Assembly (NCBI GenBank): GCA_004562915.1
Contig: SFQZ01000090.1
Span: 1-10,514, forward strand
Direction of reading: 5' to 3'
Source of the DNA: a bacterium
GTDB lineage: Bacteria; Bacillota_A; Clostridia; Lachnospirales; Lachnospiraceae
Length of the DNA: 10,514 nucleotides
Positions 3,926 to 10,514 of the stretch are shown piece after piece. A program made the translations under genes and the position numbers. Numbering within the stretch: position 1 is the stretch's first letter; each line of letters starts with the position of its first letter. The notes under the pieces were generated by a model that worked only from the letters and a program-made list of their open reading frames with translations, did no database searches and had not been told where the DNA came from.

Positions 3926-6499
3926 TTATTTGGCTGTCATATAAGTGTCAAGATTTTCGAATTGATCCAGATAGCTTACAGCGTCCTCGTACTGGTTAGA
4001 CTGAAGTGCTACCCGGATGGTATTGCATACGCAGCGTTTCAGCTCGCGGATATCCAGAGTTCCTTCATCCAGTTCTTTGCGGATGTTCTCGTGGTCAGCA
4101 GGATCTCCTGGCATAACCATATCGTTTCCGGCACGCATACATCCTGAAGCGGTACAAATGCCTGCAGTGGAATCTGTGGTAGTAGTCCAGTCTGTCATGA
4201 TCGCTCCTGCAAATCCCCATTCGTCTCTGGCGGCTTTTGTACAAATATCATAGCAGTTCGCGGCATGGACACCATTGATGAGATTATAGGAGGTCATAAT
4301 GGACATTGGCTGAGAGTTTTTCACAGCGATTTCGAATCCTTTCAGGTAGATTTCGCGAAGCGTTCTTTCGGAAATCACACTGTCAGATCCCATACGGTTA
4401 TCTTCCTGGTTGTTGCATGCAAAATGCTTGATAGTGGTTCCGCATCCCGCTACCTTCTGTACACCAAGAGTCATGGCGGAAGCCATCATACCAGAAAGGA
4501 GCGGATCTTCTGAATAATACTCAAAGTTTCTACCGCAAAGAGGATTCCTGTGGATATTCATACCTGGTGCCAGCCACAGAGTTACCTCAAACAGTTCCAT
4601 TTCATGTCCGATCATTTCGCCTATTTCTTTGATAAGCGGCAGGTTCCATGTCTGGGCAAGAAGGGTTCCCACAGAAATAGCAGTACAATACTGGTGATAT
4701 GTGGTGCCTCTTTTTCCACGTTTAGCTGCAAAAAATCCACCTTCCAGTGCTTCCATCAGATCACCGGCTTCAATTTTTCCTTCAAATACCTGATAGGTCT
4801 GTTTCAGACGAATACCGGCGGGGCCATCTGCAAGCACGATACTGGCTACATTCCAGGGATCCTTAGCTGCTATGGAAACAGTCTCAGCTGCTGCACCCGG
4901 AACGGTCTGTCCTGCGGAACCAAATTCGCTCTGTCCGGAATTTACATCTCCCGTTGCGAAGGCAACAAGCTGATCCAGGGACAGGCTTTCGGTAATATCT
5001 CCTGCTTTACCTGGTAGTTTATCCGGAATACCGGAATACGAAATGGTTTCTGATGGAATATCGGAAGCCTCCAGTTCGATTGTCGGAAGCTTATCTGTCA
5101 TCGCAAGCCATGCAGCTTCTTTTTCTTTCATTTTTGAAATATCTGGAATCATCTCTTCCAGTTCCTGCTTTTTCTCACATATATGTTCGCACTGTACCAT
5201 GCACGCGTCCTCATCCAGCTTCAGGGAACCGATTAGTCTGGCACTGTCAAGAGAATTTCCCACCCAGATACCATAGGCTCCTTTTTCCAGAATCCATGCA
5301 GCCTGGTCTTCGTCGTAGGAAGCCATCTGGTAGAGGGAAAAGGAGATTTCCAGGCTCTGGCTCTCTCCGGGAGAAAGAAGACGAGTTTTTCCAAAACCGG
5401 CAAGCCTGCGGTATTCTTTTGCCATTTTGCCCTGTGGGCAGGATACGTAGATCTGAGCAACTTCTTTACCGGAATATATGGCACCTGCATTTTTTACATT
5501 TACGTGGACGGATACCATTGGATTTGACGTTCCCATACCATTTACAGCAATATCTCCGGCATTCATCTCAAATTCCGTGTAGGAAAGTCCATGGCCAAAG
5601 CAGTAACGTACCGGTACGTCAAATGTGTCAAAATAGCGATATCCTACATAAATTCCTTCTTTATATTCCTCCTTGTAAACATCGCCGCTGTTATGGCTGA
5701 AGAAGGAAGCATTGGGATAATCTCCATAAGTCAGTGCCCAGGTATCGGTCATCTTTCCCGAAGGAGTGACATCGCCGCTGATCACATCAGCAAATGCATT
5801 TCCACCTTCCTGACCGGCCTGCATAAACTGCAGAATGGAACGGATATTGGAAAATTCATCTGTAAATCCAAGGTCTACAAGACCGCCGGTATTGATTACC
5901 AGAACTACATCCTGATAAGCCTCACAGACCTGGGTAAGCAGTGATTTTTCTTCTGCTGTGATCAGATAATCGCCTTCAGACACGGATCGGTCTGCATTTT
6001 CACCGGCAATTCGGCTCAGGACAAAAATTGCGATGTCAGCTCCATCTGCCCGTGCAGCTTCTACATCGATGGCACTTCCGCAGGGCATCTGAAACTGCGC
6101 TGCGGAGTAGGCACGAAAGAAATTATTGTCATATTCCGGCAGGCTTTTGAAAATCTTATCCCTCCAGTTTTCTCTTGCCTGAATATACTGAGCATCATAG
6201 TCATCTAGCCATTTTTTGCTGGTTACTTCATAGCCTGCATTTATCATACCCTGATAAATATTTACACAGTCACGTTCATTTACATCACCGGATCCGGTGC
6301 CACCCTTGATGGTTTTGATTGCACCGGCACCGTAAAGTCCGATTCTGATTCCTTTCGGCAAAGGAAGAAAGTGCTCATCATTCTTTAAAAGAACGAACCC
6401 TTCGGCAGCAGCCTTTCTGGCTAATTTGCGATTTTTTGTCTCACGCTCAGTCACAGCATCAGATGTAGTACCTGGAAACAGACGTTTTCTGAGTTTCAT
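3926..6499 (-). CDS. Glycoside hydrolase family 3 beta-glucosidase, reversed domain order
   Basis: The 857-residue enzyme has GGAGGG about 8 bases before its ATG and no signal peptide, so it should be cytoplasmic and act on imported beta-glucosides or related oligosaccharides. Domain order is the reverse of most GH3 enzymes. The C-terminal-type alpha/beta sandwich comes first (about 25-305; GGTGSGDVNER at 66-76, and SRIAGENADR at 162-171 with the likely acid/base E167). A fibronectin III-like domain follows (about 308-430), then a linker, then the TIM-barrel domain (about 500-800). The barrel contains ADGPAGIRL (557-565), NPLCGRNFEYYSEDP (652-666), the KH pair K691/H692, and the nucleophile D770 in MTDW. 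All key residues are present and the length is normal, so it looks functional. It is divergent from an AraC regulator, with a symporter fragment downstream. Exact substrate cannot be read from the sequence. Confidence 0.92.
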   Translation of the reverse strand: MKLRKRLFPGTTSDAVTERETKNRKLARKAAAEGFVLLKNDEHFLPLPKGIRIGLYGAGAIKTIKGGTGSGDVNERDCVNIYQGMINAGYEVTSKKWLDDYDAQYIQARENWRDKIFKSLPEYDNNFFRAYSAAQFQMPCGSAIDVEAARADGADIAIFVLSRIAGENADRSVSEGDYLITAEEKSLLTQVCEAYQDVVLVINTGGLVDLGFTDEFSNIRSILQFMQAGQEGGNAFADVISGDVTPSGKMTDTWALTYGDYPNASFFSHNSGDVYKEEYKEGIYVGYRYFDTFDVPVRYCFGHGLSYTEFEMNAGDIAVNGMGTSNPMVSVHVNVKNAGAIYSGKEVAQIYVSCPQGKMAKEYRRLAGFGKTRLLSPGESQSLEISFSLYQMASYDEDQAAWILEKGAYGIWVGNSLDSARLIGSLKLDEDACMVQCEHICEKKQELEEMIPDISKMKEKEAAWLAMTDKLPTIELEASDIPSETISYSGIPDKLPGKAGDITESLSLDQLVAFATGDVNSGQSEFGSAGQTVPGAAAETVSIAAKDPWNVASIVLADGPAGIRLKQTYQVFEGKIEAGDLMEALEGGFFAAKRGKRGTTYHQYCTAISVGTLLAQTWNLPLIKEIGEMIGHEMELFEVTLWLAPGMNIHRNPLCGRNFEYYSEDPLLSGMMASAMTLGVQKVAGCGTTIKHFACNNQEDNRMGSDSVISERTLREIYLKGFEIAVKNSQPMSIMTSYNLINGVHAANCYDICTKAARDEWGFAGAIMTDWTTTTDSTAGICTASGCMRAGNDMVMPGDPADHENIRKELDEGTLDIRELKRCVCNTIRVALQSNQYEDAVSYLDQFENLDTYMTAK

Positions 6500-6613
6500 A
6501 ATAACCCTCCGATCGTATATATCATTTTCATGGTTGTATTTTTCAGATATCTTGATTATGAAGTATATATGTGTTTTTTTCTATTCATTTTTTTGACTAT
6601 TTTTTGGTTGATA

Positions 6614-6642
6614 TTGATATTTTTTGATTTATTTCTTAAAAT
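6614..6642 (+). promoter_or_regulatory. Promoter of the AraC-family gene
   Basis: TTGATA (6614-6619) and TAAAAT (6637-6642) at 17-bp spacing, each one or two bases from consensus, lie in the 205-bp divergent region and point at the AraC gene, giving a leader of about 55 bp. No equally good promoter is visible for the GH3 gene on the minus strand, which fits dependence on activation. Confidence 0.5.
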
Positions 6643-6704
6643 ATAGAAAGAAAATATTGTCAGAATTGACATACCATAGAGAAGAAACAGGAGGGAATGC
6701 TATT

Positions 6705-7535
6705 ATGTCTGCTTATACCTATGAAATGGTCCGTGAAAACAGCCGGTTGCCTGTGCATTTTTCTTATGTACAGGAACCGGCCCACACTATTTTGGCCCAC
6801 TGGCATGAATATCTGGAAATTCTTCTTATTGTTTCCGGAGGGATGACTGCGGTTATTCAGGCAGAAACTTTTGAACTGTCTGCAGGTGATATCCTGATCA
6901 TTAATTCCAGGGATATCCATATGACCCGTACCCATGGAGATACGACCAGTTATATTCTTCTTCAGATTTCCGCCCGATATCTTCAGCAGTTCTTTCCAAA
7001 TTTTGATGTACTCCATTTTGGTACATGGATTCCTGCCGGAACTGCTCTGGAAGGTTCGACCTGCGCACCAACGCATTATCTGATGGAAATGCTGGACATT
7101 TACCAGAAGGAAGAGGATGGGTATCCGCTTCTCTTTACTGCCAGACTTCATGATCTTTTGTACTGTCTTTACAGATATGATTCTTGCTGGCTGGCATCGG
7201 ATGGTCAGAAAGCGGCTCACCGTGATATTTTGCGGCTCACCCAGACAATGGATTGGGTGGGAGAGCATTATCGGGAACCGCTGACACTTGATGAAGCTGC
7301 CGGAAATCTGGGACTGAGCCGGGAATACTTCTGCAGGATTTTCAAAAAATATACGGGACAGACCTTCCTGGAATATTTAAATGCTGTCCGTGTTATGCGC
7401 TTTCATGATGAGCTGATTTATTCCAATGACTCCATCACCAATCTGATGGCAGCCCATGGGATCAGTAATTATAAGATTTTTCTTAGAACGTTTAAAAAGA
7501 TTTATGGAGATACACCGCAGAGAATGAGGATGTGA
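6705..7535 (+). CDS. AraC-family transcriptional regulator
   Basis: The start at 6705 is preferred because AGGAGGG (6689-6695) lies 9 bp before it; an upstream in-frame TTG at 6624 lies inside the promoter. The 276-residue protein has an N-terminal cupin sugar-sensing domain (about 25-95; HWHEYLEILLIVSGG at 32-46 and AGDILIINSRDIHMTR at 60-75) and a C-terminal AraC DNA-binding domain with two helix-turn-helix units (about 178-276). The first unit reads LTLDEAAGNLGLSREYFCRI; the second ends in FKKIYGDTPQRMR, close to the family signature. It is a normal-length, apparently intact member. Being divergent from the GH3 gene, it is most likely the activator of that gene in response to a beta-glucoside or its breakdown product. 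It ends 21 bp from the convergent ROK remnant. Confidence 0.9.
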   Translation: MSAYTYEMVRENSRLPVHFSYVQEPAHTILAHWHEYLEILLIVSGGMTAVIQAETFELSAGDILIINSRDIHMTRTHGDTTSYILLQISARYLQQFFPNFDVLHFGTWIPAGTALEGSTCAPTHYLMEMLDIYQKEEDGYPLLFTARLHDLLYCLYRYDSCWLASDGQKAAHRDILRLTQTMDWVGEHYREPLTLDEAAGNLGLSREYFCRIFKKYTGQTFLEYLNAVRVMRFHDELIYSNDSITNLMAAHGISNYKIFLRTFKKIYGDTPQRMRM

Positions 7536-7556
7536 ATGGACGAAAGCCAGACACGT

Positions 7557-8120
7557 CTATACACTTCGTATAAACTGATCCACATAAAACAGTGCAGCAC
7601 CTATAGCTGGAGTATATTGTCCGTGGTTACCAATCAAAATCTGAGGTCTGTCAAGCGGAAAAGGAGAAGCAGAATTAACATTTTTTAGAAGTATCTGAAT
7701 ATCTTCCTCGGTGAAAAATGGTGCCAGATATCCACTGATAATGATCGGTGCATCCACAATCATGTTTATATTTTTTATGGCAAAGGCCAGATGTATCAGA
7801 TAATCTTCCCAGAGTTGTGTAAGATGGGAAGATTTTTTTCCGCGAAGAAGTGGGAAAAATTCTTTTGCAGTCATACCGGCAGACTGCTCCAGGGAATTGG
7901 CAGAGCAGAAAGTTTCCAGGCATCATCTGTTTCCACAGTAGCAGAGCGGTCCATTCGGATCGATACACATATGTTCAATAGTTCCGCTGTGCATGAAACT
8001 TCCCTGATGAATCTGGTGGCTGGTGATGACAGCACCGCCCATATTACGGTTTAAGAGCAGAACCACCGCACTGTCCAGTTCCGGATGATTCCATAATTCC
8101 AGAAAAGCAGCAGATTTGTT
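7557..8120 (-). pseudogene. ROK-family sugar kinase/regulator, C-terminal remnant with in-frame stop
   Basis: The minus strand keeps about 187 codons of ROK C-terminal sequence: NKSAAFLELW at the left join, the glycine-rich MGGAVITSHQIHQGSFMHSG, then CIDPNGPLCYCGNR, a TGA at 7925-7923, CLETFCSANSLEQSAG and on to GQYTPAIGAALFYVDQF. The TGA stands exactly where the conserved glycine of the zinc motif CxCGxxGC belongs, so a single GGA to TGA change explains it. Where AGEIGH is usual the remnant has SGTIEH, a further sign of drift. The N-terminal half (ATP-binding or helix-turn-helix part) is missing; similarity ends at about 8120, where a plus-strand phosphatase gene begins. Whether it was a kinase or a NagC/XylR-like repressor cannot be decided from this half. 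It may have restarted at the ATG at 7874, but that product of 105 residues would be non-functional. Confidence 0.8.
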
Positions 8121-8649
8121 TCATCGCCACGGCCAGACCGTGTGGAATGTTGAAAATAAGATTTGCGGAGTTACCGAAAGTCCGCTTACAGAATATGGCC
8201 GTGAGCAGGCCAGAGAAACCGGCCGTAAGATTATTGCCGAAGGAATTCAAGCAGATGAGATTCTCTGCTCACCGCTTAGTCGGGCCGCAGATACTGCTCA
8301 GCTAATCTCCGAAATGACAGAGATTCCATGCAGAGTGGAACCAAGATTGATTGAGCAGAACTTTGGTAAGTGGGAGTCCACCCCACGTGACGGACAGTAT
8401 TTCAAGAAAGCTAAAGAATTTTTTGCCTGCAATCATGAGGGCGGTGAATCAACATTACGCCTGGCACAAAGAATCTATAATTCGCTTGATGATATTAAGG
8501 CAGAGTCGGATGAAAAGACTTATATTTTGGTTGCACATAACGGGATTGCAAGAGTGGTTCAGTCTTATTTTACAGACATGACCAATGAAGAATATGCTGC
8601 ATGGGGCGTGAAGAACTGTGCGGTGATTCGGTACGATTTCTATTGTTAA
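8116..8649 (+). CDS. Histidine phosphatase family protein (phosphoglycerate mutase-like), 5'-truncated
   Basis: The frame reads xFHRHGQTVWNVENKICGVT and contains the family's catalytic elements, numbering from the TTG at 8116: H5 in RHGQT, R56 and the CSPLSRAADTAQ block (51-62), the acid E80 in IEQNFGKWE, and H141 in VAHNGI. It would dephosphorylate a small phosphate ester such as a sugar or glycerate phosphate; the real substrate is unknown. Relatives usually have a hydrophobic first strand of about seven residues (like MKIYFVRHG) before the catalytic RHG. Here only two or three residues precede it, starting at TTG with no ribosome site, and the preceding DNA belongs to the ROK remnant. The gene has therefore lost its promoter, ribosome site and first codons, and is probably not expressed properly. 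The rest is intact. Confidence 0.75.
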   Translation: MFHRHGQTVWNVENKICGVTESPLTEYGREQARETGRKIIAEGIQADEILCSPLSRAADTAQLISEMTEIPCRVEPRLIEQNFGKWESTPRDGQYFKKAKEFFACNHEGGESTLRLAQRIYNSLDDIKAESDEKTYILVAHNGIARVVQSYFTDMTNEEYAAWGVKNCAVIRYDFYC

Positions 8650-8793
8650 TATTTTTTAACATAACAACAAGTTTGATTATGTTCAAGGAATGTTTGAAAT
8701 ACAATTTCGTTCTATTTATGATTGAGGACAATTTGAAGTTGTCTCATTAGCGAGGATTGAAAAACTGGAATAATATAGAGAGGTTTTGGTGCA

Positions 8794-10514
8794 ATGATTA
8801 TATATAGCAATACAAATCTGGCTTTCAGGCAGGACGTTGAATCAAATCATATTTCTGATATTATCGAAGCGAATTTCATTGAGAAAATAGGACATAGAGA
8901 ATCCCCGGCGGAAAAAACTGCGTGGAGAAACTCTATGCAATATATGGAGAGAGTACTTCGAAATTCAGAAATTGCTGAGGATTGTGGCGTTTTAATTGAA
9001 TATACGATTCCGAATACAAGTAAACGAGTTGATTTTATCGTGACTGGACAAAATGAGAATCAAGAAAAAAATTATGTTCTTATTGAATTAAAACAATGGG
9101 AATCAGCCGATTCAACTGATATACCAGAACTTGTTCATACTTTTGTTGGCGGAGGATTTCGAGATGTTCAGCATCCATCATATCAGGCAGAGAATTATAG
9201 CCGGATGATGGGGTTAATGAATGAGGGCATTTATTCAAATGGAATCAGTGGTTATCCATGTGTTTATCTTCATAACTATTCAAGAAAGAATCCAGAACCA
9301 TTATTAGATCCGCGTTATAGTGAAGGTACAAAACTTGCTCCTATATATTTCATTGATGATTACAGGGCTCTTCAGGATTATCTGAAAAAGATGGTTGGCT
9401 CTGGTAAGGGAATGGATATTCTTTATGATATGGAGCATGGTCGTATTCGTCCTTCAAAAGCACTGGTGGATTGTGTCGATTCTCTTTATGCGGGTAATGA
9501 TGAGTTTATTCTGCTCGACGAGCAGGTGGTAGCATATAACATTATCTGTAAAGAACTTGAAAACCTGAGACAGAAAAAGACGATCATTGTAAAAGGCGGC
9601 CCCGGAACAGGGAAATCGGTTATTTCATTTAAGGTTCTCCATCAGTTGATTGATCGCAGATTGAATGCAAAATTTGTTGCGCCAAACGAAGCTTTTCGTG
9701 AGGTGATGGTCAAAAAATTGGTTGCATCTAAGGTTGATAAGGCCCAAAATATTAAGCCTCTTTTTGGTGGTTCAGGAACGTTTTTTGGCGTACCTGCCAA
9801 TGCTTATGATGCGAGGAGAGAATCAAATACAAGATATTATCCACGCATCCAGATTAAATGTCTTCTTTGTAGATGATACCCAGAAAGTGGTTCCTGCTGA
9901 TATTGGTTCTGTTGCAGAAATAAAAAGAGTTGCTGAATTAGAAGGCTCAGAAGTTATAGAAATGGAATTGAAAGCTCAATTTCGATGCTCAGGAGCAGAG
10001 GGATTTATTAATTGGGTAACACATACTCTTCAAATCGAAGACACAGCCAACTATGAGGGATGGGATAATGAAGAGTACGAATTTCGCATTTTCGATGATC
10101 CAAATGAAATGCGTGAATTGATTCGGAAAAAGAATTCTGAAACAGATAACAATGCTCGAATGGTTGCAGGATTTGCGTGGGATTGGTCTGATGATGTGAA
10201 TGCTACGGTCAATGATGTTACTATTCCCGAAAAGGACTTCAGTATGCCTTGGAATGCAAGAAAACAAAGAGCTTTGTTTGCAATTAAGGATGATTCCGTA
10301 AACCAGGTGGGATGTATCCACACGGTACAGGGATTGGAATTTGATTACGTGGGTGTCATTATCGGAAATGATCTCAAGTATGATCCGGAGAATCATTCTC
10401 TTTATGTTGAATTCGAGGAATACAAAGACTCTTCGGGAAAAAAAGGACTGAAAGGTCAACAGGCTCGATTGACACAATATGTAAAACAAATCTATAAGGT
10501 ATTGATGTCCAGAG
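8794..10514 (+). pseudogene. PD-(D/E)XK nuclease plus DUF2075/SF1 helicase gene, broken by a frame-changing deletion
   Basis: The ATG at 8794 has AGAGAGG (8777-8783) upstream. The first frame (to 9876) encodes a nuclease-like domain: GVLIEY (66-70), KRVDFIV with D80, and YVLIELKQW with E98 and K100, followed by PSYQAENY (128-135). Next come a Q-motif-like segment (LLDEQVVAYNII) and the Walker A box GGPGTGKS (268-275). Family-like sequence stops at NAYDA (residue 340, base 9813). It resumes at 9815 in another frame as GENQIQDIIHASRLNVFFVDD and continues open to the window end, with motif IV-like AQFRCSG and motif V-like IHTVQGLEFDYVG. Between NAYDA and GENQ, relatives have about 20 residues including the Walker B DEAH box; these are missing. 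Only the last few dozen codons should lie beyond 10514. Such DUF2075 proteins are often accessory-region genes, and a defence role is a reasonable guess for the intact form. Confidence 0.8.

Noticed and set aside
5053..5700. Long plus-strand frame of 215 codons opposite the GH3 gene
   Set aside because: It is a shadow of the GH3 coding strand: no ribosome site, low-complexity arginine- and proline-rich translation, no family resemblance.
6660..7268. Minus-strand frame of 202 codons opposite the AraC gene
   Set aside because: The plus strand has clear cupin and AraC signatures with a ribosome site; the antisense translation resembles nothing.
8727..8743. GACAA/TTGTC inverted repeat before the helicase gene
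   Set aside because: Five-base arms are expected by chance in AT-rich DNA and no promoter boxes line up with it.
9989..10489. Minus-strand frame of 166 codons at the right end
   Set aside because: It is antisense to the second half of the helicase, which has recognisable motif IV and V sequences in an open plus frame.
1..10514. CRISPR array, tRNA or rRNA genes
   Set aside because: I saw no regularly spaced direct repeats and recognised no tRNA- or rRNA-like sequence, though a tRNA scan was not possible.

Overview
The window looks like an accessory stretch of a low-to-mid GC Firmicute chromosome, most likely a gut Lachnospiraceae-type clostridium. This rests on strong AGGAGG-type ribosome sites, the Crp/Fnr plus 4Fe-4S protein pair, a GH3 beta-glucosidase in the reversed domain order known from rumen and gut clostridia, and an AraC regulator divergent from it. 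It is an inference from family resemblance; there is no rRNA or marker gene here.

Layout. Positions 1-59 carry what appears to be the right end of an IS200/IS605-type element, whose tnpB/omega-RNA body would lie to the left of the window. A short coiled-coil protein gene follows (110-418), then about 450 bp without a convincing gene, then an AT-rich orphan gene (875-1411). Next is a redox or stress module: a Crp/Fnr regulator (1484-2143, minus) divergent from a ferredoxin-like 4Fe-4S protein (2229-2870). The region between them holds a perfect 14-bp palindrome placed as a class II activator site would be, and a palindromic promoter. An integral membrane protein of the YwaF/TMEM164 type (2827-3525, minus) overlaps the tail of the 4Fe-4S gene. 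A near copy of the palindromic promoter and Shine-Dalgarno block recurs at 3587-3623, in front of a broken or very short reading frame.

The centre is the remains of a sugar-catabolism cluster: a 43-residue scrap of a GPH-type sugar symporter (3738-3866, minus), an apparently intact 857-residue reversed-domain GH3 enzyme (3926-6499, minus), a divergent AraC regulator (6705-7535, plus), and the C-terminal part of a ROK-family sugar kinase or regulator (7557-8120, minus) with an in-frame stop. The ROK remnant meets a histidine phosphatase gene (8116-8649, plus) that has itself lost its first few codons, so the join near 8120 looks like a deletion or recombination scar.

The right end holds a large single-gene nuclease-helicase: a PD-(D/E)XK-like N-terminus followed by a DUF2075/SF1 helicase core. 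It is split by a frame-changing deletion near 9814 that has removed the Walker B segment, and it runs off the window at 10514. The dominant theme is gene decay: five loci here are truncated, internally deleted or interrupted. The most informative unexplained signals are the duplicated palindromic promoter, the class II palindrome, and the nuclease-helicase with its lost Walker B box.
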